Shown: piece after piece, positions 9,750 to 18,797 of the stretch
Position numbering within the stretch: the first letter of the stretch is position 1
Layout of the letters: each line of letters opens with the position of its first letter
Assembly (NCBI GenBank): GCA_900155495.1
Contig: FTLJ01001293.1
Coordinates: forward strand, 1-18,797
Reading direction: 5' to 3'
DNA from: Porogramme epimiltina
Taxonomy: Eukaryota > Basidiomycota > Agaricomycetes > Polyporales > Polyporaceae
Length of the DNA stretch: 18,797 bases
Notes under the pieces: model-generated
Databases searched by the model: none
Told to the model about the DNA's origin: nothing
Seen by the model: the letters and a program-made list of their open reading frames with translations, nothing else
Made by a program: the position numbers and the translations under genes

Positions 9750-10504
9750 ATGTACCAGAACACTCCGACCAGCGCCCGCAACTCACGGACGGACCAGCCG
9801 CCGAACCCGACACACGCTCCCCGTATGGCGCCGTGCAGCTTGCCGTTCCCCGCCCATGCGCCCGGATTCTCGCCGAACCCGCACACCTCCGGAGGCTACG
9901 CCCCGTACGCGATGCCGCAGTACGCCGGCCGACCCCCAGTAGCCTGTACGTCGGCGTGACCGTCGCCATTTTATTGTCTTTTGTCTCTCACGTCACGCTT
10001 CGGAAGCCCAGTTTGCTAAAACCGTGCTGTTCCCCCGCAGATGGCCTCATGACGCCGCCCGACAGTCCTGAGAAGGCAAGCAGCGGCGGACGCGCCGGCC
10101 CCGACTTCCACCCCATGGTCGACGTTCGTGGCCCGCCGCTCGCATTCGATGTCCGCCAGGGCATACACCTCAGCGGCGCGGCCGCCGCGCAGCCCGCACT
10201 GAACCACTCCGCCTCCCGGCTCGTCGTCAACGTCGGCCCAGGCGTGTTTGCAGTTGAGATCGCGCCCTCTGCTGGGGGCGTCGTTACGCTCTCGGACTTT
10301 TATGGCCAACTGGCGCACGCGCTCAAGATGCGCGCGAGCCCGACTGAAGTCTCCAACGCCGTGCAACACGGCTTCTTAGCCCCGACACAGGTGTCTGCAA
10401 GCACATCCAGGGCCGTGTTGCTCCACAACAAGGTTATGTTCGCAGGCCTGTCGCTGCGATGTGTCCAGCAGGGCGTCGCCTACGTTGATTGCCACCTGCG
10501 CTAA
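9750..10504 (+). CDS. DUF6699-like protein
   Basis: Spliced model: 9750-9945 and 10041-10504, giving 219 residues. The 95-nt intron has donor GTACGT and acceptor CCGCAG in phase 1. Residues 1-95 are low-complexity (Pro, Ser, Asn, Gly, Tyr), probably disordered. They include MTPPDSPEKA with two potential proline-directed phosphosites (TP, SP). Residues 98-219 form the conserved part: PPLAFDVRQG, a strand pair (SRLVVNV and VFAVEIAP), a helix beginning VVTLSDFYGQLAHALKM, then VLLHNKVMFAGLSL and a final strand VAYVDCHLR at the stop. This order matches the other two DUF6699-like genes here. The function of the family is unknown. The start is the ATG following the pyrimidine tract; a longer frame that is open upstream is not in frame with exon 1. 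Coding status is well supported; the family name is likely but based on pattern only. Confidence 0.8.
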
Positions 10505-10793
10505 TCGGCTCAAGAGTGTGCGCAAGATCTGCAAGCGAACGCTGACTGAACATGCAAGTACTGAATCTGCAGGCCTCATCTTCAACGAACATGTGTCAAC
10601 GTGCCGGCATTGTGTAAGATATCTTTGAACGCTTGCCTGGGCTTCGGCCCTTGGACAACAACACTCCTCGGCTCGTCGAAAAGACCTATTTCTACTGAGA
10701 GATTTACTCCTAATCCTGACGCGCTCCGAGCGCCGATATCCCTGCTCTAGTAGTAGAAAAACCGTACATCTGTAACTTATCCTTACTCGCTGT
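10505..10793. other. Probable 3' UTR and intergenic sequence
   Basis: This is AT-richer sequence following the second DUF6699-like gene. A 164-codon open frame on the - strand (10870-10376) overlaps the 3' end of that gene, is Arg-rich, and is taken as an antisense artefact. Confidence 0.4.
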
Positions 10794-10854
10794 CGTTGTC
10801 GTGCGTCTTCGCTCTCGCCGGTTCTTGCTCTGTTATATCTAATTCGTCTATACC

Positions 10855-10945
10855 TCCCTCCTCCATTCACTCATCTTCCCTCCCCTTTCCTCTTCCCCCT
10901 CATTCTCACCAAAGACTTTGATCTTCTCTCTCACACCATTACGCA
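10855..10945 (+). promoter_or_regulatory. Long CT-rich tract, promoter-like
   Basis: About 90 nt are almost pure pyrimidine on the + strand (cctccctcctccattcactc, then ttccctcccctttcctcttc and onwards). In filamentous fungi such tracts commonly sit just before transcription starts. No coding region that I can defend follows: the next ATG, at 10979, opens only 73 codons of unrecognised sequence. It may drive an unannotated transcript or be a simple low-complexity stretch. Confidence 0.35.
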
Positions 10946-13600
10946 GCTCGCGTTCGAAGTCTGTCGAAGTCGGTAGTAATGTCACGTGTAATTATAGTCG
11001 TCCTAGCGTGCCTTTCGAAACAAATCCATTTTCTAAGTCTCTACCCCTCCCGCGGCGTCGGACTTGGTGTGGTTAATCACTTCGAAGTCATTGCGCACGG
11101 GTATCGAGCACTAGTATCCACTAACGGTGGAGTCGGCCACTTCGGCTTCGCTTTAGCGACAGCACTCATTTGGCTCCACACGCCGGCGTCTATGTGTTGA
11201 ACTTTGACTTTCGCCGCGTAGCACGCACTCCCCTCCTCCCACTCTGATCAATGATTGCCCCCTTCGATTCCCTAGAGCTCCGGAAGGCAACGCCCTTTAG
11301 ACTGATGAAGAACCCCAGAAGCGGTCTGGTGACCCTTTGAAGACTCAACTATTGCCGGGCGCGAGGCTGCGACGCGAAGTTTGAGTTCGTGAGTTGCTGC
11401 ACGCAGGCGTCCTACCGTCAACTGCGGCACGCAAACCGGGCCGAAAAGAATTGCGACGCGTCCAAAATGCCCGCCGAGGACCCTGTCGGTTCGACGCCCT
11501 TACGACCTCCCACATCGCGCGGGGACCCAGAGTCGTCCCCGCCGATACCCGGCCGAAACACCCCTCGACCCACGCACCCAAAGCCCATCCATTCGTATCA
11601 ATGGCCGTGCGCATACCGTCCGTGCGCGACGTCACTCTTCTCGAGTGCCGTCCCCGGAGGCAGCTGGTACGTCGCGCGCATCTCATCTCTCTCTCAGCCG
11701 TCCTTGCTCGTGCGGTGCGATCGCAAGCTATCCGATGCGTCTTCTGCGCGTTTTTGAGTCTTACATCTCTCACAGGGCCCTTCGCTAGTGCATGCTGCTA
11801 TGACGCAGCTGCGTCGCGGAACAAACGTCCGAAGCACAATGTGCCCCGAGCACGGCCTGCCCAGCAAGCTTCCCCCATTCGGCTTCGATCCCGGGGACGG
11901 AGGATGTGATAGTCGTATAGGTGCGTGGCTTGCAGGGACTCCATTGATCTCGCACTCTTCTGTCGTCCCCTCCTTTTCCTCCTTCCCGCCAATATATTTT
12001 CTATTTACCCACTGCAAATATACGCGCGCCTCCTGGCCAAGAACCCGTCCTCCTTTACGGAGCATGATCCGCTCTCTTCCACGCCTCGCGCTTCTGTCTC
12101 TCTTTGCCCCGCCCTTCTCCACACGGCCCTGTTACACATATGCGTGTCCTCGGGCGGGTCGTGCCGACATGCCCGTCCCCGCGCGCCATCGTGCTGGGGC
12201 TCGTGCCGGCGGGACTGCGCGCTGAAGCTGGGGACCGCCCCGGTAAATACATGAAAGAGCCCGGCGGATTCCACCTGAATATTCTCGTACGAGGCGATCG
12301 CGAGGGACGATGAAGTCATAGAATCGACCTTGGCCGCCTTCGTACGCCGCTTCTCGCACGCCTTTCGTTGCCCTGGGGTGGAGAGTGGTTGTGAGACTTG
12401 TCTTTTTGGCTCTAGTTAGACGACCGGGCAGAAAATAGAGGCTCTGGTGCCTGTAACGGTCGACCCTCCAGCGTCAGGGGAGCACGTGTTCCTCCCAGAA
12501 ATAAATGGTTTCGGGGATGGAACAGATGCTGCCTCTGCGCTCACGAGCGGCAACACATGAGTTGAGATGACCTTGCCTCCAGCCGCCTCGAGTGGGAGAG
12601 TTTCGCGCAGAACGAGCTCATCACCTCCGCCTGTTGGCCGCGGCGCCGCTCATCAACGAGGGTTCTGAGGTGCGCCTGCACCCCAGCGCCTTAGCGATGG
12701 ATTTGCAGGGTCTCTTCCGTGATCCATCGGCAGGCGTGTTCGATGGGATCCTTCGTCGTCGAAGGCCCCCCTCACGTGCACCCAGGAACGCGTGCGCCCC
12801 GGCGGAAACGCACTTTCCTGCATCGAGCGGTGGCTAAGCTTTAGCAGTGGGGCGTGCCAGACGAGCAGTAGGAACGCGGGATGCAGCTATGGCCCCGGTC
12901 TTAGTTTGCATGCGGTGTGCACCGCTTACCTCGCCGCGAGGGTGATTTGCCTCGCCATCTAGAGAGAGCATTGCTCCATCTGACCTCTGCGTGTATAACG
13001 GGAAGATTCTGTTCCCGGGAACGCTGTCCTTGCGGTCTGCATTCGTTACAGGGTTCTTCACGATGACCATCCTGCTCGGGCGATAAACACAGGTCAGCGT
13101 TCGAGGGCGGCGATCTGTGGCCTAGACACCATGGATATAGCACAGCAGCTGCTCTACTAGGGCGCAGAGACTTCTTCGGGGAGATTAGAATGCGGGAATG
13201 AGTTTGTATGCACTCAACCCTCCACGTCCTGTGCAATGAGGTCTAGATCGTTGCGAACAAGGTAATACTACCTCGATAGTCGTCCACACTTATGGAACCC
13301 CACCAATGCAGGCCAGACGGCTCCGCCGACAATGAAGTCACTCATCGCGTACTGTAGTAATAACCCGACACGCCCTCACCCCGCCCTTTACGCAATGCCA
13401 AAATACCTCCAAATCTGCCTTCGATCTCGGACCTCATGGGCACCGGTGTTCACCTGAACGTCCCATTTGCCGAACAGTACGCATCCATGCCCGTTCGGAA
13501 AGCGCGGCGCGAGGTCTATCCAGATGTACGTCCGCAGCTCGTACACTGCGACCCGCTGGGTCTCGACCCACCCGCCCCACCCGACAAGCGACCCCGTTTC
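10946..13600. other. Gene-poor region with no recognisable product
   Basis: Open frames on both strands are at most about 170 codons, overlap each other, and show no family signature. The least implausible ones are + 12592-12837 (81 codons, with LRLLAAAPLINEGSEVRLHP), - 13070-12834 (78 codons, with GNRIFPLYTQRSDG) and - 13666-13388 (92 codons, with AVYELRTYIWIDLAPRFP). None has convincing flanking splice sites. The region could hold non-coding transcripts, a rapidly evolving small gene, or decayed sequence. Confidence 0.4.
11983..12028 (+). promoter_or_regulatory. CCAAT/TATA-like patch
   Basis: The sequence gccaatatattttctatttac contains CCAAT directly joined to a TATA-like word, in otherwise GC-rich DNA. 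A second AT-rich word, caaatatac, follows about 20 nt later and then a CT-rich stretch. This resembles a core promoter on the + strand. The frame that follows (an ATG at 12140, open to the TGA at 12311-12313) encodes nothing recognisable. Confidence 0.3.
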
Positions 13601-15100
13601 CCTCCCGCGTTCACTCGCGCCCTTCCGATGAATACGTTCTCGTAATGGCTCGCCACCGCACGACACCGCATTCGACTACCCGACGCTCGCCCTCCCCGCG
13701 CTGCACCACATTGCGCGCCACACGTGCCCCGCCCGACTTACGACAGTCCGGATCCCCCCCCTTCCCACCGGATTCCCCGGCTCGACTCGCCCGTTCTCGC
13801 GCACTACCTACCCGACAGCCGCACGCGCGCCCGACGACCGCCGCGCGGGCGCGGGCCCCGACGCTCGACGCCGGACCGACCCCAATTTCCGTGCAACACG
13901 TCACGCATAGTCGCACCCTCCGCGGAGGCTCTCCGGCAGCCCCGCTACATCGAGGCAGGACGCGGGACGCACAATACAATGCAGCCCGCACAAGGATCGC
14001 GGGGACGCCAGGCCGCGCTCCACAAACGGCGCACCGTCCCGCGGCTCGAACCCACGTACGAGTAATACTTGGGACACCGCTCGCTGGCGACGCGGGCGCC
14101 GCCCTACTTATCCAGCGAGCCCGGTACGCTCGCGGGCAATGGGCAGGCCCAGGTCCCATCGGCTCCGCTCGCATACGGGGCATAGCGAGGGACGAAGGCG
14201 CGAAGGGGCGCGCCGGCGGCAGCCGTGGTTAGCCAGCGCCGGGAATAACGCGACTATGTCCGCGTCTGCCCTCACGGCCCTCGCGCCCTATTTCCTGGTT
14301 TCCTGTTTCCAGCACGCCTTTCTGGAAGGGGCCCCCGCGCGCGGCGCGTGCCACGCCCGCCCCCCGTGCGCGCCGCGTCGCGCCTCGAGGGGCGCCGCCC
14401 CCCGCGCCGTGCCCCGTTGCGCTCAGATGGGCACGCTTACGCGGGCCGCGCCGCGTCGCGTCGCGTTCCTGGCCCTTCCTGGGTATATGCGCCCTTCCGG
14501 ACATCCCTGCCCCCTCTCCTTTGCCCCTGCTCAGCCCTGAGAGGACCCTTCGCGTTCCTCGGGCCACAATTGTCACCGTTTCGTATATTGCGCAGCGCCG
14601 ACGCCGCGCATTACGACACGGCGACACCCCTTCTCGTCCTCGTATCCCCGGGATGACGTCGGCCCAACAGGCAGCAGCCCGCTGCGCCCCCGCATTGCGC
14701 GCCCTAGGGCCCGTCCTGCCCACTCCGTAACGTCCGACGCGGACCCTGCAATCGGGGCTCCGGGGCTTGTGTCAGATCTCGCGCTGCGCCGCGCCGCGCT
14801 AGGCCCCATTTTTCACCCCCGCGCACCCGCGAGGCGCCACCCGAGGACGCACGAATATGGGCACAAGGGCGCGGGCGTGCGGCGCGCACCTATATGCACC
14901 CCCGAACCGCATATCACCCCCCGCGCAACGTGGATCAGACGGCCCTTGAGGCTCGGGTTGGGGCGTAAGGGTATGCTTTTACTTACGGCTTACGGTACAC
15001 GCCGCGCGCGGGAGCGCGGGCCAGTGCGCGCCGCCGCGTATGTCACTCGTGTCACTCCCCGCCTACCGCTTACCCACTTCGCACCTACCGCCTACCGCTT
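13601..15100. other. CpG-dense, GC-rich block without a recognisable gene
   Basis: By eye this stretch is dominated by C and G with very frequent CG steps (for example gcgccgcgtcgcgcctcgagg near 14380 and cgcgtcgcgtcgcgtt near 14455). Frames are long on both strands only because stop codons are rare in such DNA. Their translations are Arg/Pro/Ala/Gly-rich without domains. The + strand half near 13630-13900 is strikingly C-rich. Around 15061-15097 the word cctaccgc occurs three times. Confidence 0.4.
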
Positions 15101-16106
15101 CCCGCGACCCCGAGCCGGGCGACATATGGCAAGTTCGCGCCGCCCCACACATTGGGGGGAAGGGGGGGGGGAGCTCACGCTGGCACTCCACGATGGTGCC
15201 CTGGCCAGATCTGCGCGCGCACGGTATCTGAGACAGAAGGCGGGAAGGAGGGGAGGGAGGGGCGTCGTGGGGCCGTTCGAGGAACGCGGAGCGCAGAGCT
15301 CCACAGACAGGTCGTACGACGGTGTCGGAACCGCCGCGGCTTGCGACTGCGACCGCTACGCTGGCGGAGGGAGATGGCTGGGTTCGCACGCGAGGAAGAA
15401 GGGACGGCGCGCGGGGAGCGGGGAGGCGTGGCATGGCTTAACGAGATGCATACTGAATGATACTATGTATAAACACAAGAACGACGCGGGCGCGAGAAGA
15501 CCACGAGAAGTGCGTGCGAGGCTATGTATGGTACAACGTCCGCGGGGTGGTGGTATATCGCGGACTGGGTAAGTAAGGGCCCATGACGATGATGCGGATG
15601 CTGATATGCTGGGTGAGCTGAATGATGCGGGGGTGTGTAGTGTATGGTACAAATGCGTCGTAACGATCATCGTGGGGGCGTGAGGAGAAGTAAGTCGTAG
15701 TCGTAGTCATCGTAAGAGTAGTGGGGGTGGAGAACCAAGCAAAACGCGGGCGATAGCAAGAGTGGAGAGAGAGAGCAGGGGGAGCGCCACTTGCACCGGT
15801 CGCAGACAGGTGGGGCGAGAAGAGACGGGAGAAGAGCGGAGGAGGGGGGAGAGGAGGAGAGGGGTAGTCTGCCTGTGCAGCAGCCCCTCGCAGCTATGCC
15901 GATGCACCTACCAAAACCGAGAGAAAGTCCAGAACGTCCGTATATGGTCACCCTTCTGCGGTGCGTGTGCGCGCGTACACCGCGGGACACACGAAGCAGA
16001 AGCCAGAGGAAGGGGGAGAAGGGGGAAGCCGCGAGCGGGGGAGCCCGGTCGTGCGAGACGGGCGAGCAAGCGGGGGTAGGGAGGGCGAACGGGGCGAAGC
16101 CCGCGC
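15101..16106. other. Downstream region of the third DUF6699-like gene
   Basis: Part of this probably forms the 3' UTR of the - strand gene ending at 16107. It includes purine-rich DNA on the + strand (15760-15870, and 16000-16100) and a short repeat of gtcgta near 15697-15708. Frames on both strands are Arg/Gly- or Ser/Pro-rich and match nothing. An AT-rich word, tatgtataaacac, near 15463-15475 may mark a transcript end or start. Confidence 0.4.
15154..15171 (+). repeat. Guanine homopolymer tract
   Basis: Runs of six and ten G are separated by AA (15154-15171). Such tracts are prone to length changes and sequencing error. Confidence 0.7.
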
Positions 16107-17477
16107 TCACGCGCGCCCGAAGACGAGCTTCCCCGCGCCCCCATGCCCCGCCGCCTTGTCGACCTCGACGCCGATCAGCCACGTCTTCTCCCCGAGCCAG
16201 TCGATGCGCCGCACGCCGCCCTCCCACCCGCCGCCCATGCGCGTGCAGCGGCGCTCGTACGCGCGCGTCGCCTTCTGCTGCGCCCTGCTCCCGCTCCCGA
16301 GTGCGTCCCACTCCTCGGGCGTCACCGGCGCCATGAGCGTCGTGTGCACCGCGTAGAGCACGTCCAGGTTCGAGATCGACGACGCCCCGCCCGCGGAGGA
16401 GGGGGCGCCGTGCCCGCTGTTCGACGGCGGCCCGACGGAGAACCTTGGGCGGGAGCTCGAGCGCGGGGCGGGGCTCGCAGGCGCATGCGCCGTAACCACG
16501 ACCGGCCACGGGAACTTGTGCGAGTGGAGCACCAGCCGCGCCCCTGCGGGCGTCGGCGGGTCCGTCGCGGGCTGCGCGAGCGTGTGCGCGGGGATCGCCG
16601 AGTGCGTCGCGCGGTCGAGCACGGTGCGCGCGGACGGCGTGAACGCGACGTCGTACGTGAGCGGCGCGCGGTGCAGGCGCGTGTGCGCGAGCAGCGGGTG
16701 CATGTGCAGCGTCGTGCTGCGCGTCTGCTGCAGCAGCGAGGTCTGCGAGGAGGAGCGGCCGCGCGAGCCGTCTGTGTGCGTAAGGGGTTTGCTGTGAGTA
16801 TCTGCTGTGTGCTGCGAGAGGGAAAGAGAGAGAGGGGGGGGGGGGGGGCTACGCGGTGAAGGACTCACAGGAAGACGAGCTGCCCGCAGTGCCCGAGGGG
16901 TGCCAGGTGTGGTCGCGGCGCAGGGGCGGGCGCGAGCCGAACCCGTGCCCGGCCTCCGAGCTCGGCGTGCGCGGGAGGCTGCCGGGCGGGTAGAGCGACG
17001 CGCTCGAGTTCGACCGCGAGCTCGCCGGCGTCGCGTACGAGAGGGTAGGCGTGTACAGCCCCGAGCGTGCTGTATGCGGTTATCACGCGTTAGCGCTCCT
17101 TGTATCCGGAAGGCACACGTCAAGGGGTGAAGAGAGAATCGCTACTTACGGGTGTCTGGCGTTTTGAAGCTCGCGCGGCGCGCGGTGTGTGCGCGGGGCT
17201 CGGGGGGGCTGCCGTGGCCGTGGTGGGAGGCGGGGGCGGCCCTGCCGTACCCGTACGCGGTGCGGGTGTCCGCGCCCGTGGTGTAGCGCAGCGGGGAGGG
17301 GGTGTTGGACTGGGCGGAGTGGCTGTAGCTGCGCGCGCGGGACGAGCTGGGGGCGGGGGCGGAGCCCGAGGGGGGTGGGGCCGCGTAGATCGGGGAGGGG
17401 GTGGAGTTGGATCTTGAGTGGCCGGAGGACTTGGAGGACGAGCCGCCGCCGAAGAGGTTGCGGAAGTAAGAAGGCAT
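16107..17477 (-). CDS. DUF6699 domain protein with Ser/Pro-rich N-terminus
   Basis: Spliced model (- strand): 17477-17150, 17069-16869, 16771-16107, giving 397 residues. Both introns (80 and 97 nt) are GT-AG and phase 1. The middle exon is chosen in the frame that reads GLYTPTLSYATPASSRSNSS, because it continues the Ser/Pro/Gly composition of exon 1; the other two frames are Arg-rich or hydrophobic artefacts. Residues 1-195 are low-complexity, rich in Ser, Pro, Gly, Tyr and His, probably disordered, starting MPSYFRNLFGGGSSSK. Residues 200-397 carry the conserved part: MHPLLAHTRL, APLTYDVAFTP, a PATDPP motif, LVLHSHKFPWPVVVTA, a linker rich in Ser/Gly, ISNLDVLYAVHTTLMAPVTP, EEWDAL, QQKATRAYERRC, then RRIDWLGEKTWLIGVEVD. 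This is the clearest DUF6699 pattern of the three. Function is unknown. The frame is open upstream to 17795, but the TATA box lies inside that stretch, which favours the start at 17477. Confidence 0.85.
16834..16848 (-). repeat. Fifteen-base C run inside intron 2 of the DUF6699 gene
   Basis: On the coding (-) strand, 15 consecutive C are followed by (CT) repeats, upstream of the acceptor at 16772-16773. The tract is likely length-variable between strains. Being in an intron, such changes should not shift the protein frame. Confidence 0.8.
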
Positions 17478-17604
17478 GCTGACCGTGTATGTGTGTGGTG
17501 GGGAACAGGTGCCTAAGGTTGGAGGAGGAAGAGCTGGACTGGTGGACGAAGTTGGACGTTGGACGTGGACACGACTCGGGGCTCGTGGGCGGTGGACGGT
17601 GGTA

Positions 17605-17630
17605 GGTGGTGGTGGTGGTGGTGGTGGCGG
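17605..17630 (-). repeat. Trinucleotide (GGT/ACC) repeat in the 5' leader
   Basis: About eight ggt units on the + strand (ACC on the coding strand) lie between the TATA box and the ATG of the DUF6699 gene, so in its likely 5' UTR. Read in frame upstream of the start they would encode a proline run. Confidence 0.7.
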
Positions 17631-17756
17631 CAGTAGGGGTTGCTGCGAGGAGCTGCGCAAGTATAGACAAGGAAGAAGGATAGGGAGTGGGGAACGAACC
17701 CAGCAGCTGCGACTGTTGCTGAGAGACGGCGGGGGTAGCGGAGGCGACGGAGGGGG

Positions 17757-17766
17757 CTTTATAGAT
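17757..17766 (-). promoter_or_regulatory. TATA box of the third DUF6699-like gene
   Basis: The - strand reads atctataaag, a good TATA box, 280 nt upstream of the ATG at 17477. Transcription would start near 17725-17735. This gives a leader of about 250 nt rich in CT and ACC words. Confidence 0.55.
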
Positions 17767-18053
17767 TGAGTGCGTGCGAAAGGGGATTGTGACACGGCCG
17801 AGGAAGAGGCGTTCTAGCGACGAGATCTGGGCTGCGAGCCTTCCGCGAGCGATGATCGAGAGGCGAGAGGCGAGAGGAACGGCAGCGAACACCCCATTAT
17901 TCGCGATCCCGGGCGCCTCTCGAATCAGCCTTGAGCTTGGGTCCCAGGAGGCAGGAGCGAGAAGCCAGGAGCCGGCAGTGAGGAGCGTATCAGCATCGCA
18001 ATCTGGCCCGAGCGAACAACAAACCCAAACGCACACACCTGGCGCGCGCCCAA

Positions 18054-18109
18054 GCCCACGCCCACGCCCACGCTCACGCTGCCGTTCCCGTTCCCGTCCC
18101 CGTTCCCCG
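18054..18109 (+). repeat. Imperfect hexanucleotide repeat
   Basis: Units of cccacg (three to four copies, decaying to ctcacg) are followed by cccgtt-type units (gttcccgttcccgtccccgt). This is a compound simple repeat. Confidence 0.65.
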
Positions 18110-18344
18110 GCCGCCTCAGCCTCAGGCACTCCGACCAGCCCCACCCTCGCCCTATCTCGATTCCGATCCCGGGGGCTAGCACCGTCCCACCTCGCACTTC
18201 GCACTCACAGGAGCGCTGCCCACCGCCCGCCCTCCGTCCGCGGGCAGCACGCACGCCAGGCGGCCGCGTGGCGAATGAGACACACACTCGAAAATGCGCC
18301 ATCGCAGACCAACCGCTGAGGTAAAAAGCAGCCCAGAGTGACTG

Positions 18345-18517
18345 ATTGGCGGCCCGCGTCCGCCCGCCCGCCCGCCCGCTCGCTCGCCCATTGAGAGCCC
18401 GACCCCGAGTGCCCATCCGCCGCCGTGTCCCCGGCCAATCGGCCACCTTGCCCTGCCCTGCGCTTCCCCTCCCTGCGCTTCGCACTCGCCGCGGTTAGTC
18501 GGGGACCCCCGGCCAAT
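18345..18517. promoter_or_regulatory. Cluster of three CCAAT boxes
   Basis: CCAAT occurs at 18435-18439 (ggccaatcgg) and 18513-18517 (ggccaatctc) on the + strand, and inverted (attgg) at 18345-18349. Two share the wider word cggccaatc. CCAAT boxes bind the HAP/NF-Y complex in fungi. They are about 870-1040 nt from the nearest coding start known here, so they may serve a gene beyond the right edge. Confidence 0.4.
18358..18389 (+). repeat. (GCCC)n tetranucleotide repeat
   Basis: Repeated cgcc units (ccgcccgcccgcccgcccg) decay into cgctcgctcgccc. This is a simple repeat in GC-rich DNA. Confidence 0.7.
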
Positions 18518-18797
18518 CTCTCAGTCGCGAACGCAGGCTGCAGCCGCCGCCGCCGCGTGCGGGGGGCGTGTCCGCCCCGAAAAGGCAGGCACTCCGCAGG
18601 CGCGCGGGCCTCCGCTCGGTCTCGGTTTGCCGACCTACGCGGCGCGCGCGCGACGCGCTCGTGCCCCGCCTGCCCGCCTGTCCGCCCGCGCTCGCGGTCC
18701 AGGCCCCCCCCCTCCCCGCCCCCCGTCGTCGCCCGATAACGCGAACGCGTCGCCCCGCCGAGGTCCCCGCCGCCCTCCCCGCTCCCCGCTTTCCCGC

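Larger units (their letters stand above)
17800..18797. other. GC-rich intergenic region at the right edge
   Basis: No gene recognised. Open frames are Arg/Pro/Ser-rich and overlap on both strands. The region holds two simple repeats and three CCAAT boxes, listed separately. It may be the promoter region of the - strand gene at 17477, of a gene beyond the right edge, or of both. Confidence 0.45.

Noticed and set aside
14030..14060. tRNA-like T-loop (ggctcgaaccc, - strand gggttcgagcc)
   Set aside because: The flanking bases do not form the five-pair T stem, and no acceptor or anticodon arm could be found nearby.
13611..14232. Two opposed open frames of about 190 codons
   Set aside because: Long frames on both strands arise because stop codons are rare in this CpG-rich DNA. 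Both translations are Arg/Ala/Pro/Thr-rich without domains.
16143..16859. 238-codon open frame on the + strand
   Set aside because: It is antisense to the DUF6699 exon, Arg-rich, and shows no domain.
17142..17795. Longer N-terminus for the third DUF6699-like protein, starting at 17795
   Set aside because: The frame is open, but the TATA box at 17757-17766 lies within it and the extra peptide is a proline run from a simple repeat, typical of a 5' leader.

Overview
The window looks like nuclear DNA of a filamentous basidiomycete, most likely an Agaricomycete. It is GC- and CpG-rich. Its genes are split by short GT-AG introns of about 50-140 nt with pyrimidine-rich upstream tracts. It carries a mitochondrial-type family A DNA polymerase gene in a nuclear setting, and proteins resembling the fungal DUF6699 family. 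No bacterial-type operons, rRNA, tRNA or CRISPR arrays were seen.

Layout, left to right. (1) The 3' part of a + strand gene (1-533) encodes a DUF6699-like C-terminus, and its stop codon is followed at once by a likely 3'-UTR intron. (2) About 1.5 kb has no gene I can recognise. (3) A six-exon + strand gene (2134-4038) encodes a family GH5 glycosidase of the exo-beta-1,3-glucanase type with no visible signal peptide. (4) Convergent to it is a three-exon - strand gene (8671-4264) for the mitochondrial DNA polymerase gamma catalytic subunit (MIP1), with all exonuclease and polymerase motifs intact. (5) A 1.1 kb divergent intergenic region holds a 13-bp direct repeat around a hairpin. (6) A two-exon + strand gene (9750-10504) encodes a second DUF6699-like protein. 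(7) About 5.6 kb has no supportable gene. It holds a CT-rich tract, a CCAAT/TATA-like patch, and a CpG-dense block around 13.6-15.1 kb. (8) A three-exon - strand gene (17477-16107) encodes a third, Ser/Pro-rich DUF6699-like protein, with a TATA box. (9) The right edge is a GC-rich, gene-free region with simple repeats and three CCAAT boxes.

The genes do not form an evident pathway. The GH5 enzyme would act on beta-glucan or a glycoside, and MIP1 replicates mitochondrial DNA. The DUF6699-like proteins have no known function. Splice sites were assigned by hand, from GT/AG positions, reading phase and protein continuity. The most notable pattern is three diverged DUF6699-like genes within 17 kb. 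I saw no convincing new multi-gene system.
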